A stretch of DNA of 64,000 bases. Origin: Hyalangium versicolor. GTDB lineage: Bacteria; Myxococcota; Myxococcia; Myxococcales; Myxococcaceae. The DNA lies in assembly GCF_020103695.1 (NCBI RefSeq), contig NZ_JAHXBF010000001.1, positions 744,001 to 808,000 of the forward strand, in the 5' to 3' direction. The position numbers and the translations under genes are program-made. The first letter of the stretch is position 1; each line of letters begins with the position of its first letter. Below, piece after piece: positions 26,863-35,666 of the stretch. The notes beneath the pieces are model-generated. The model did not search any database, had not been told where the DNA came from, and saw only the letters and a list, made by a program, of their open reading frames with translations.

Positions 26863-27461
26863 GGCGACGAACTCGGCTTGATGCCGCTCGTCACGCTGGT
26901 GACGGTCGGGGAGGCGTAGGAGACCCTGCTGTCCAGGCGGATGACGCGGGCGATGTACGGGATGCTGAGCTTGTAGTCGGTGGGGAGCGAATCGAACGTC
27001 CGCATCACCGCTTCGGTGCTGATCTCCTCGAGCACCAGTTGGATCGCCTCGTTGGGGGCCCAGTCCGCGGTGGGATCCGGATAGAGCAGCGGCCCGTTGA
27101 GGATGGGCGTCGTCTCCAGGCACTGCATCGTCTTGCCGATGATGCGGTACTCGTACTCAGCGTTGTCGGCCCAGGCGGTGAGGAGGAAGTGCAGATCCAG
27201 CGGGAGGTGCCCGCGCCCGTCGAGGTGGCCCACGCCAGACCAGGCGGCGCGCGTCGTCTTGTTGAAGTCGACGCGGTACAGGTAGAGCGTGAGGGCTGGG
27301 AGCGTAAAGCTCAGCGCGCCGTTGCTCTGGGCGAAGTCCTCGGTGCGCACGAGGAGCGCACGGGTCTGCTTGCCAGGGACCGGCTGCTCCTCCGTGAAGC
27401 ACGCCGTGAGAAGCCTCTCGAGGCTCTTCCCAGCCGCGGAGATGCCCGCGAAGCTCGCCAT
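26859..27461 (-). CDS. Tail cap / terminator protein, DUF4255 (Pvc16-like)
   Basis: The 200-residue protein has the Pvc16/Afp16 N-terminal domain: GISAAGKSLERLLTACF, then FTLPALTLYLYRVDFNKTTR, GHLPLDLHFLLTAWADNAEY and EYRIIGKTMQCLETTPILNG, all typical of DUF4255. It caps the distal end of the sheath and tube. It is the first gene of the operon, with a GGGGGGAAG ribosome site 6 bases before the ATG and a candidate promoter 60-90 bases upstream. A cap gene at the head of the operon is common in eCIS loci outside the PVC/Afp order. Confidence 0.92.
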   Translation of the reverse strand: MASFAGISAAGKSLERLLTACFTEEQPVPGKQTRALLVRTEDFAQSNGALSFTLPALTLYLYRVDFNKTTRAAWSGVGHLDGRGHLPLDLHFLLTAWADNAEYEYRIIGKTMQCLETTPILNGPLLYPDPTADWAPNEAIQLVLEEISTEAVMRTFDSLPTDYKLSIPYIARVIRLDSRVSYASPTVTSVTSGIKPSSSP

Positions 27462-27941
27462 ACGTCACTTCCCCCCACGGAGTAGTGCAGCGTTCACAGC
27501 GCGACTCGGCGAAACCGCGCGGAGAGTATCAGCCAACATTGTCTGGTCAATGACGTGCTAGGGCGGCAGATGCGCGCTGATCACATGCCTTCGCTAACTC
27601 CGCGATCTCTGATCTTGGCGGCGCGTGATGCCGGAAAATTACCGGCACGACATGCATGCGATTGGTCCAAAACGCACACTTGCGATGACGCTCTGCGCAG
27701 CGAGAGGACCGGCCGGGTTGTGTTTCGGGTGAGGCCGCGTCGACGAAGCCAGGTGGCGGGGACTGGCTATTTCTAGAGCGGTGGATGGACTTCGAACAGG
27801 GCAGGCTGGCCATCCGAACGCAGCCAGTCGGCCAACGCCTCCATGCGCGTGATTGCCTGCGCGTAGAGTGCTGTCGCGAGAGCTGGGGTGGGCTGGGATT
27901 GGCGTGGTAGACTCTGCCAAACAGCGTGGGGGGTGTGAGAC
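27462..27941 (+). other. Divergent intergenic region between the eCIS operon and the candidate effector gene
   Basis: This 480-base stretch is less GC-rich than its surroundings and holds no convincing gene. It must carry the operon promoter on the minus strand and the promoter of the HEATH-motif gene on the plus strand. One sigma70-like element on the minus strand is listed separately. A short minus-strand frame at 27773-27943 is listed with low confidence. Nothing else could be assigned. Confidence 0.6.
27523..27550 (-). promoter_or_regulatory. Candidate sigma70-type promoter of the eCIS operon
   Basis: Read on the minus strand, TTGACC (27550-27545) is followed after 16 bases by TACTCT (27528-27523), preceded by TGA in an extended -10 arrangement. 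The start codon of the first injection-system gene is 61 bases further on. The -10 match is weak (3 of 6), so this is a candidate only; a stress or sigma54 promoter elsewhere in the gap is possible. Confidence 0.3.
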
Positions 27942-27943
27942 AT
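27773..27943 (-). CDS. Possible 56-aa orphan ORF or gene fragment
   Basis: The frame from the ATG at 27943 encodes 56 residues with a protein-like, amphipathic middle (ALYAQAITRMEALADWL) and normal Trp/Leu content, ending EVHPPL. The ATG shares its bases with the start codon of the divergent effector candidate, so at most one of the two starts is likely to be in strong use, and no good ribosome site is seen. It may be the N-terminal remnant of a larger gene. Low confidence. Confidence 0.2.
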   Translation of the reverse strand: MSHTPHAVWQSLPRQSQPTPALATALYAQAITRMEALADWLRSDGQPALFEVHPPL

Positions 27944-28757
27944 GCTCGCGTTCGACCGCAAACCGCGTCCGTGTACGACGCGTGCTCCCGTGTCAAAGCC
28001 CACGCCCCAGCGGCCATCCAACGCTCCACCGACGAATCCGCATTGGTTTCATTGGGCGACATCGAGCCGAAGGGGAGCCCCTGGTCCCCACGAGCCCTCT
28101 CAGGAGCGGAGGAGCTACTTCGGTGTGTCCAGTGCTCCGGCGCGCGCTGAATCCAAGACCGCGCCACACCGCTGCTCCGCATGCGAGTCGGAAGAGAAGG
28201 AGACTCCACACCGCTGCTCGGCCTGTGAGCAGGAGGATCAGGCGGCTGCGCATCGCGTGGCCACCGATGACGAGACGGCGGAGCTTCCCTTCCCAAGGCA
28301 GACACCTGCTCCGGCTCCCGGAGTGACTCCGCCATCTCCTCCGCCTCCGGCGGCTCCGGCCGCGGATTGCTGTGAGACGGCGCGCAGCCGCGGTCTGGAC
28401 AGGGGGGACTACGGCGGCATCATCTGCTGCAACAACACGAAGCACGTCTGCGTGTGGACGGCGAACATCAACCGCACCGTCACGAACCCGACGGCGCAAC
28501 GCATTGTCGCCCAGTGTGTCAGGGTGCACGAGGCGACTCACCGCGACCAGGTCGACTGCACGGGCGCCGATGTCGAGCGCCCGAACTTCAGGTCTGGCGT
28601 GGACCCGAATGCCTCGGAGTGTACGGCATACAGCGCCGAGGTCCCCTGCTATGAGTCGCATATCGATGAGTGCGGCACCGATGCGACCTGCCGCAGCCAG
28701 GTCCAGCAGGAACTCGACTTCGCGAGGCGGCAGAAGAGGCGTTACTGCGGCTCTTGA
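27942..28757 (+). CDS. Cys-rich protein with HEATH zinc-metallopeptidase-like motif; candidate eCIS effector
   Basis: The protein has 271 residues, no signal peptide and 17 cysteines. Residues 1-70 are basic and Pro-rich. Residues 77-96 contain two copies of HRCSACE with acidic linkers, like the Cys-rich repeats that accompany eCIS core (DUF4157) cargo proteins, although no DUF4157 domain is present. After a Pro-rich linker (119-140), residues 142-270 form a compact Cys-rich domain with VHEATHRDQ (HExxH, 196-200) and ECTAYSAEVPC (225-236), which could supply the third metal ligand. It is transcribed divergently from the injection operon. A toxin or effector role is inferred from context and linker style, not proven. 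Confidence 0.65.
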   Translation: MLAFDRKPRPCTTRAPVSKPTPQRPSNAPPTNPHWFHWATSSRRGAPGPHEPSQERRSYFGVSSAPARAESKTAPHRCSACESEEKETPHRCSACEQEDQAAAHRVATDDETAELPFPRQTPAPAPGVTPPSPPPPAAPAADCCETARSRGLDRGDYGGIICCNNTKHVCVWTANINRTVTNPTAQRIVAQCVRVHEATHRDQVDCTGADVERPNFRSGVDPNASECTAYSAEVPCYESHIDECGTDATCRSQVQQELDFARRQKRRYCGS

Positions 28758-28822
28758 GGTGCGGCCTCGCAGGCATGCGAGGGCTGGGGCGGAGAGTGTG
28801 ACGCTCTGACGGAGGAAGGGTC

Positions 28823-29338
28823 ATGGATTCAGCTGAATCGCCAGCCGTGCTCATCACCGTCACCGGGGGACGTGAGGAGGATCGGGGGATCCTCGTCGCA
28901 TGGCCTGAGGGTCTGATCATCTGGTCCGACGATCGGGTTCGCGGTGGGCCTCCTTACCGAAGCGCACGCATCGATCCGGTGAGGATCCGTGATGCCGTCA
29001 GCGAGATGGTACGGGAGGGCCCCTGGACGGGGGTGCATCGTCATGCTCCCGACTCGCGCTGGACGCACGTGGTCGCCCGGAGTGGATCGGACATCGTGGT
29101 CGACGTTGGCTCCTGGCACGAACTCCTGGAGGCAAACCCGCGGATCGTGGCGACAGCAACCGGTGCAGAGCCGCTCGACGAACGCACTCGCGCCGAGGTG
29201 CATGCGCGGCAGCCTCCCGAGTATCAGTCCTTTCTCCGCAGGTGGGAGCACGTGACCAAAGCAGCGCTGAGCCTCATCCCGCCGTCGGGGCAGCTCGTGG
29301 GTGAGCCGGAGCGGGCGCGTATGCCGTGGCTTTCATGA
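28823..29338 (+). CDS. Hypothetical protein (171 aa) downstream of the effector candidate
   Basis: I do not recognise a family. The protein is soluble and mixed alpha/beta, starting with a strand-rich region (VLITVTGGREEDRGILVAWP, LIIWSDD), then SDIVVDVGSWHELLEANPR, with a helical C-terminus. There are no cysteines and no signal peptide. It begins 65 bases after the effector candidate on the same strand, so an immunity, chaperone or adaptor role is possible, but the sequence itself gives no direct support. It ends 28 bases before the glycosyltransferase start. Confidence 0.55.
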   Translation: MDSAESPAVLITVTGGREEDRGILVAWPEGLIIWSDDRVRGGPPYRSARIDPVRIRDAVSEMVREGPWTGVHRHAPDSRWTHVVARSGSDIVVDVGSWHELLEANPRIVATATGAEPLDERTRAEVHARQPPEYQSFLRRWEHVTKAALSLIPPSGQLVGEPERARMPWLS

Positions 29339-29366
29339 GCCCGCGTCGTACGCTTTGCTCCTCGCC

Positions 29367-30863
29367 ATGAGCCCGTCGCGTCGACCGATTCAGCCCGTTC
29401 TCTTCCATCAGCTTCAGGGCCTGTATGTGGCGGGAGACGTGCTCTGCGCCGTCGACTGTGCTCGCGCGCTGCCCGAATACCGGCACGTCTTCTTCATCAA
29501 CCACGATGGCGGGTTCTCGCCCGAGCTCCAGAAGCAGCTCGAGAAGCAGGGGATTTCCATTCGACGCAAGGCCATCGTCACCGAGGACGATGTCAGCCCT
29601 CAGTTGCGCGGCGTCCTCTACCACTGCGTGGGGCATGACGATCGGTTCCGAGGCGAGTACGTGCGCTTTCGCAAGGAGCCGCCCGGAGTCGTGTTGTGCG
29701 CCTGGGTCCACACGCCAGGCCTGTGTGGCGCTCGGATCGAGCGCTACAACCATCTGCGGGATCGCGGCATCTCGCGCCTCGTCTTCGCCAGCAGCTTCAG
29801 CCTCCACAACACGCCGGGATTGGACCCCCAGAGCTTCGAGTCCTGCTCCATCATCCATCCCAGGGTGGACACCGATCACTATGGATCTGTCCGCCGCGCC
29901 GACGAGGGGCTCTTCCGGATCGGGCGGTGGAGCCGCGGCGATGACAGCAAGTACTCGGATGACTTCCTCGATCTGTTGGAGAGCATCGACATCCCGAAGG
30001 CCGAGTTCCTGTGCATGGGCATCCCCGGCAAGTTCCGAGGAGTCGAACTCCCTCCGCGCGTGCGCTTCCTGGAGAACGGGGAGCTGCCGGTGGAGAAGCT
30101 GCTGGCACGGCTCGACGTCCTGATTTTCAAGACGGATGAAACCTCGTGGCACGAGGGCTGGTGCCGCACGGTCACCGAGGCCATGGCGGCCGGCGTCGTG
30201 CCCGTGGTGGAGAATCGTGGAGGGCTCGTGGATCAGGTGATCCATGGCCACAACGGGTTCCTCTGCGAGAGCAACGAGGAGTTCAAGCACTACTGCGAGC
30301 TGCTCTACCGGGAGCCGGAGCGCCGGATGCGGATGAGCGCGAATGCGCGGGCCTTCGCCTCTCGGAACCTCAGCCTCAAGCAGCTGCGGACCGATCTGTT
30401 GCGCCTCTTCGAGCCTCAGGCCAGCCGGCGCCTGAATTTCGGCTATGAGCCCGATATCCAGCCCGGCTACCTCAACTTCAGCACGCAGCAGCTCCCAGGC
30501 TTCGACGTGGCCGCCTCGGTGGATCCCTTCAATCCCCGGCTGCCCTTCGACGATGACTCGTTCGACGAGATCCTCGCGTTTCACGTCATCGAGCACATGG
30601 CGCACAAGGTTCAGATCATCGAGGAACTCTGGCGCATCGCCCGGCACAACGCGGTGATCCGGATCCGGCTGCCGGACCGCCACCATGACGACGCCTATCG
30701 GAATCCCACGCACCTGAGTTACTGGGACGTCGACTCCATCGACTTCTTCGTGCCAGGGCACCAGCGCAGCCACGCGCAGGCTCGCTTCGGGCTCCTGCGG
30801 AAGGACACCGACGGCCAGGAGATCACCTGGGAGCTGTTGGCGCTGCGGCACCGGCGAACGTGA
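29367..30863 (+). CDS. Glycosyltransferase (GT4-like) / class I SAM methyltransferase fusion
   Basis: The ATG at 29367 is preferred to the earlier in-frame codon at 29301, because that one lies inside the preceding gene. The product has 498 residues. Residues ~1-360 are a GT-B glycosyltransferase: LYVAGDVLCAVDCARAL at the N-terminus and the donor-site region DETSWHEGWCRTVTEAMAAG with VVPVVENRGGLVDQVIHGHN. Residues ~375-498 are methyltransferase-like: RLNFGYEPD, then FDVAASVDPFNPRLPFDDDS and FDEILAFHVIEHM (motif post-II of Methyltransf_11 proteins). It has the same two-domain plan as the partial gene at the far end of the injection operon, from different families. Substrate unknown. Confidence 0.8.
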   Translation: MSPSRRPIQPVLFHQLQGLYVAGDVLCAVDCARALPEYRHVFFINHDGGFSPELQKQLEKQGISIRRKAIVTEDDVSPQLRGVLYHCVGHDDRFRGEYVRFRKEPPGVVLCAWVHTPGLCGARIERYNHLRDRGISRLVFASSFSLHNTPGLDPQSFESCSIIHPRVDTDHYGSVRRADEGLFRIGRWSRGDDSKYSDDFLDLLESIDIPKAEFLCMGIPGKFRGVELPPRVRFLENGELPVEKLLARLDVLIFKTDETSWHEGWCRTVTEAMAAGVVPVVENRGGLVDQVIHGHNGFLCESNEEFKHYCELLYREPERRMRMSANARAFASRNLSLKQLRTDLLRLFEPQASRRLNFGYEPDIQPGYLNFSTQQLPGFDVAASVDPFNPRLPFDDDSFDEILAFHVIEHMAHKVQIIEELWRIARHNAVIRIRLPDRHHDDAYRNPTHLSYWDVDSIDFFVPGHQRSHAQARFGLLRKDTDGQEITWELLALRHRRT

Positions 30864-30887
30864 AGGGCCAGGGCTTCGCGTGCGCCC

Positions 30888-32450
<1,563 letters not shown>

Positions 32451-32522
32451 GTAGAAATGTGTACTCTCGACACGAGAATCCCGGGAGGGCGCGAGGCCGC
32501 CTCCCGCTCGCATTCGTCGACC

Positions 32523-32541
32523 ATCACACGTTGCGCGTGAT
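32523..32541. promoter_or_regulatory. 19-bp inverted repeat upstream of the histidine kinase gene
   Basis: ATCACACG-TTG-CGCGTGAT is an 8-base inverted repeat with one mismatch, located 73 bases before the kinase ATG and in the 170-base gap that also follows the microcompartment operon. A nearby CACATGTG palindrome lies at ~32550-32557. Spacing and size suit an operator for a dimeric regulator. No adjacent regulator gene supports this. Confidence 0.3.
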
Positions 32542-32619
32542 CCTTCGGTCACATGTGAGACGCGTGTATCAGCGTGTTTTACGCCCCCGCTGAAGTTGTA
32601 TCTGCGTGAGGGTGGGGGA

Positions 32620-33189
32620 CTAGAGCACTCGGCCGCGCAGCTCGGGGCTGGGGCGCTGGATGAGCTCCGTGGTCTGCAGCAGGTGCGGCTCCACCGCGGC
32701 CGCGGCTCCTTCGAGCGCCGCCTCCACCATGTGGAGTTCTCCAGCGAGCACGAAGAGGCCCTTTCCGCCGATGCCTCGCGCGAGCTGGAGCCGCTCCAGC
32801 ACCACGTCGGCCCGCTTGAGCGCCGTGTCCGCGCACAGCAGCGCGGCGGCCACCGTGTGCGTCTCGACGATGCCCACGCTCTCGCCGTACACGCCGGGGA
32901 AGCGGCCCTGCAGCCCGTCCACCAGGCCCTGCGCGGCATAGGGCAGCAGCAGCTTGTCCAGCAGCGTGCGGCCCGCGGTCTCCACGCCGGCCTGGAAGGA
33001 CTCCTGCACCTCCGCCACCTCGCCGGAGAAGAGCAGCAGGTACTTGCCCGGAGTGACGGCCTCCGCGAGCGACAGCGTCACCGCCGCGCGCTTCACCACC
33101 GCGTCGGCCACGACGTAGCCGCGCGCGATGGAGTCCAGCTCCAGCAGCGCCAGCGCGGGTCCAGGCAGGGGTGGCGTGGGCTCAGACAA
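32620..33189 (-). CDS. Tandem-BMC-domain shell protein (BMC-T, PduT/HO_5812-like)
   Basis: Two BMC domains in one chain: ALLELDSIARGYVVADAVVK ... TPGKYLLLFSGEVAEVQESF and SVGIVETHTVAAALLCADTA ... GGKGLFVLAGELHMVEAALE. The end (SPELRGRVL) resembles the Haliangium ochraceum BMC-T1 protein as I remember it. The TTG at 33189 is preferred: it follows AAGGA by 11 bases, overlaps the dehydrogenase stop and matches the short N-terminus of PduT. A GTG at 33225 would add 12 residues. The Cys that binds Fe-S in PduT is replaced (EAVTPGK instead of TICPGK), so a cluster is unlikely. It forms trimeric, hexamer-like facets of the shell. Confidence 0.9.
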   Translation of the reverse strand: MSEPTPPLPGPALALLELDSIARGYVVADAVVKRAAVTLSLAEAVTPGKYLLLFSGEVAEVQESFQAGVETAGRTLLDKLLLPYAAQGLVDGLQGRFPGVYGESVGIVETHTVAAALLCADTALKRADVVLERLQLARGIGGKGLFVLAGELHMVEAALEGAAAAVEPHLLQTTELIQRPSPELRGRVL

Positions 33190-34708
33190 TGCGGAACGAG
33201 TCCTTGAGGGTGCAGCGCCGCTCACGGGTGAAGTTCACCGCCGTGGTGAGCCCCTCGCCCGTGGGCGATGCGATGGTGAAAGAGGTGTAACCCTCGCCCG
33301 TCATCCCGAGGCCCGCGAACGAGGGCCCGTTCTTCACGAAGATGGACGTGTTGATGAGTCGCGCCATCGTGCTGAGGTTGTCCAGGTTCGTCGAGTGCAT
33401 CGTCGCCGTGTGCCCGAAGCCGTGCTCGGCCTGCAGGGCGGCCACGATGCAGTCCTCCACGTTGCGCAGGCGCGAGAAGCCGATCACCGGCAGCAGCAGC
33501 TCCGCCTGGACGAACGAGTGAGTCGGGTCCACCTCCGCGAACAGCAGCCGCGTGCCCTTGGGAACCCGGATGCCAGCGGCCTCCGCGATCTTCTCCGCGT
33601 CCTTGCCCACCCAGTCCTTCACCGGGTGGCCGTCGTGGACGACCAGCTTCTCCAGCCGGTGGATGGCCGCGCCCGTCACCTCGAAGGCGCCGTGGCGCTC
33701 CATCTGCTGCTTGAGCTGGTCCGCGATGGAGGCCACCGCGAACACTTCCTTCTCCACGATGCAGACGATGTTGTTGTCCAGCGACGCGCCGTCGACGATG
33801 TCCTTCGCCGCGCGATCGATGTGCGCCGTCTCGTCCACCACCACGGGCGGGTTGCCCGGGCCGGCCGCGATGGCCCGCTTGCCCGAGTTCATCGCCGCGC
33901 GCACCACCGCCGGCCCGCCCGTCACCACCAGCAGGCGCACGTTCTTGTGCTTCATCAGCGCCTGCGCCGAATCGATCGTCGGCTCGGCCAGCGCGCACAG
34001 CAGGTTTTCCGGCCCGCCCGCGGAGACGATGGCCTCGTTGAGCAGCTGGATGTGGTGCGCGCTCACCCGCTTGGCGCTCGGGTGCACGTTGAACACCACC
34101 GCGTTGCCCCCGGCGATCATCCCGATGCCGTTGTTGATGATCGTCTCGGTGGGGTTGGTGGTCGGGGTGATGGAGCCGATGACGCCGTAGGGCGCCCGCT
34201 CGATGAGCGCCAGCCCGTGATCGCCGGTGAAGGCCCCCGGACGGAGGATCTCCGGGCCCGGAGTCTTGTTGGCGCACAGGAGGTTCTTCTTGATCTTGTC
34301 CTCCACGCGCCCCAGGCCCGTCTCCTTCACCGCCATCTCGGACAGCTCGCGGGCGGCGCGGCGGGTGGCATCTCGCATGGCCTCGACGACGGTATTGCGC
34401 AGCTCCAGCGGGGCCTCGCTCCAGGCCTCGAAGGCAGCGCGGGCGGCCTCGGTGGCGCCGTCCAGGTCGTCGAAGATGCCCTTGCGGCCCTTGTGGAAGG
34501 CAGGCGCGCGCTGGGCGGGGGACGAGGCGGGCGGTGGCAGCGGCGTGTACGTGCCGTACCTGCGCTCGCTGCCGCGCCGGTCATCAGCGTGCCCCTGAGG
34601 GGGCTGGGCGGGGGAGGGCACGGGCTGGGGCAGATCCGACAGCTCCTTGGAGAGCTTGCGGACCACCTGATCGACAATGGCGTCGATCTGCTTCGCGTCG
34701 AGGCTCAT
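33182..34708 (-). CDS. Microcompartment CoA-acylating aldehyde dehydrogenase (EutE/PduP-like)
   Basis: The ATG at 34708 (MSLDAKQ) is chosen over a TTG two codons upstream. The product has 508 residues. Residues ~5-23 form an amphipathic helix (AKQIDAIVDQVVRKLSKEL) followed by a Pro-rich linker, the arrangement of BMC encapsulation peptides. The enzyme core has YGVIGSITPTTNPTETIINN, VTGGPAVVRAAM, AGPGNPPVVVDET and the catalytic Cys316 in SLDNNIVCIVEKE. It converts an aldehyde and CoA to acyl-CoA with NAD+. It is the only enzyme in the shell operon, so the compartment oxidises an aldehyde whose source must be encoded elsewhere. Confidence 0.93.
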   Translation of the reverse strand: MSLDAKQIDAIVDQVVRKLSKELSDLPQPVPSPAQPPQGHADDRRGSERRYGTYTPLPPPASSPAQRAPAFHKGRKGIFDDLDGATEAARAAFEAWSEAPLELRNTVVEAMRDATRRAARELSEMAVKETGLGRVEDKIKKNLLCANKTPGPEILRPGAFTGDHGLALIERAPYGVIGSITPTTNPTETIINNGIGMIAGGNAVVFNVHPSAKRVSAHHIQLLNEAIVSAGGPENLLCALAEPTIDSAQALMKHKNVRLLVVTGGPAVVRAAMNSGKRAIAAGPGNPPVVVDETAHIDRAAKDIVDGASLDNNIVCIVEKEVFAVASIADQLKQQMERHGAFEVTGAAIHRLEKLVVHDGHPVKDWVGKDAEKIAEAAGIRVPKGTRLLFAEVDPTHSFVQAELLLPVIGFSRLRNVEDCIVAALQAEHGFGHTATMHSTNLDNLSTMARLINTSIFVKNGPSFAGLGMTGEGYTSFTIASPTGEGLTTAVNFTRERRCTLKDSFRIV

Positions 34709-34748
34709 CGGCAAGGCTCCCGGCGGGGCAGGGCGCCCGCCGCTTCGC

Positions 34749-34937
34749 TCACGAGGTGCGGGAGAGCGAGGGCTGGGACTCCGAGCCCTCGTAATAGATG
34801 CTGGCGGTCTCCTTGTCGTAGACGACGAGGACGCGGTCGCTCTGCGCGAGCAGGTCGCTGGTCGTCTCGGTCACCTTGCGAACCAGGGAGTCGCCTGTGG
34901 CCACGCGTTTGGGGGCCCGGACTTTCACGACTGGCAT
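34749..34937 (-). CDS. Small protein of the microcompartment operon (62 aa), function unknown
   Basis: The ATG at 34937 follows the vertex-protein stop by 7 bases and the gene precedes the dehydrogenase by 40. The sequence is a basic N-terminal strand (VVKVRAPKRVATGDSLVRKV), a short helix and two strands (RVLVVYDKETASIYYEG), with a Ser-rich tail. It does not look like a BMC or EutN fold. Coupling within the operon suggests a lumen adaptor or assembly factor, but this is not shown by the sequence. Confidence 0.6.
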   Translation of the reverse strand: MPVVKVRAPKRVATGDSLVRKVTETTSDLLAQSDRVLVVYDKETASIYYEGSESQPSLSRTS

Positions 34938-34944
34938 GGGGTGC

Positions 34945-35235
34945 CTACTCCTTGACGTACTTCAGTGTTCCGCCCACTTCCAACTGGTCGACGATGGCCA
35001 TGACGGTCGCGTCGACGGGGCGGTCCTTCGTCACCTGGGTCTGCCGGGCACTGGAGCCGGAGCAGTAGAGCACGACTTCGCCCACGCCCGCTCCCACCGC
35101 ATCCACCGCCACCACCACCGGCCCGTTCACCTTGCCCTCCAGGTCCATGCCGCGCAGCACGAGCAGCTTCAGGCCCTCGAGCTCCTGCTCTTTGCGTGTG
35201 GAGACCACCGTCCCCACCACCATGCCCATCAACAT
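34945..35235 (-). CDS. Microcompartment vertex protein (EutN/CcmL family, BMC-P)
   Basis: The 96-residue protein is the standard length of BMC-P pentamers. It starts [20 protein letters not shown] and carries [47 protein letters not shown] and a final IVDQLEVGG, the typical EutN/CcmL pattern and close to the Haliangium vertex protein from memory. It closes the twelve vertices of the icosahedral shell. It lies 57 bases downstream of the hexamer gene. Confidence 0.94.
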   Translation of the reverse strand: MLMGMVVGTVVSTRKEQELEGLKLLVLRGMDLEGKVNGPVVVAVDAVGAGVGEVVLYCSGSSARQTQVTKDRPVDATVMAIVDQLEVGGTLKYVKE

Positions 35236-35292
35236 GCGCGGCTCCTGGCTGGCTCACCCGGACCCCCTCCGTGAAGGAGAAGGTCCAAGGGC

Positions 35293-35595
35293 TCAGGTGT
35301 TCTCCACCTTGGCGCTGCCCTTGCGGCCCAGCGGCAGGACCTGGTCCAGGTTGCCGTGCGGGCGCGGAATCACGTGCACGGAAACCAGCTCACCCACGCG
35401 CTCGGCACCGCGGGCTCCGGCCTCGGTGGCCGCCTTCACCGCCGCCACGTCGCCGCGGATGATGGCCGTCACGTAGCCGCCGCCGATCTTCTCGTAGCCG
35501 ACGAACTCCACCTTGGCCGCCTTCACCATCGCGTCCGCCGCTTCGACCATGCCGACGAAGCCCTTCGTTTCGATCAGCCCGAGTGCATCCGCCAT
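35293..35595 (-). CDS. Hexameric BMC shell protein (BMC-H)
   Basis: The 100-residue protein has a single BMC domain: [57 protein letters not shown] and [10 protein letters not shown]. The pore region reads KIGGGY, a typical BMC-H pore loop. An AGAGGAA ribosome site lies 7 bases before the ATG. It is the major facet protein of the shell and very similar in outline to the H. ochraceum BMC-H. Confidence 0.96.
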   Translation of the reverse strand: MADALGLIETKGFVGMVEAADAMVKAAKVEFVGYEKIGGGYVTAIIRGDVAAVKAATEAGARGAERVGELVSVHVIPRPHGNLDQVLPLGRKGSAKVENT

Positions 35596-35666
35596 CTGTT
35601 CGTTCCTCTCCGCTGTTGCGGTGAAACCACATCACGCCGGCCGTACGGGCCCGGGGTGCAACTGAA

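Noticed and set aside
23752..26919. A 1055-codon open frame on the plus strand
   Set aside because: It lies opposite the tube and main sheath genes, whose motifs are certain; it has no family-like sequence.
1..27461. Type VI secretion system
   Set aside because: No TssJ/L/M membrane complex, no ClpV, no TssB/C pair; sheath, LysM adaptor, gp25 and AAA+ types are of the eCIS/phage-tail kind.
1..27461. Prophage or R-type tailocin
   Set aside because: No capsid, terminase, portal, integrase or lysis genes, and the DUF4255 cap with a Pvc15-like ATPase is specific to eCIS.
27547..28335. A 262-codon minus-strand frame over the divergent promoter region
   Set aside because: It overlaps the 5' half of the effector candidate in antisense and has random-like composition.
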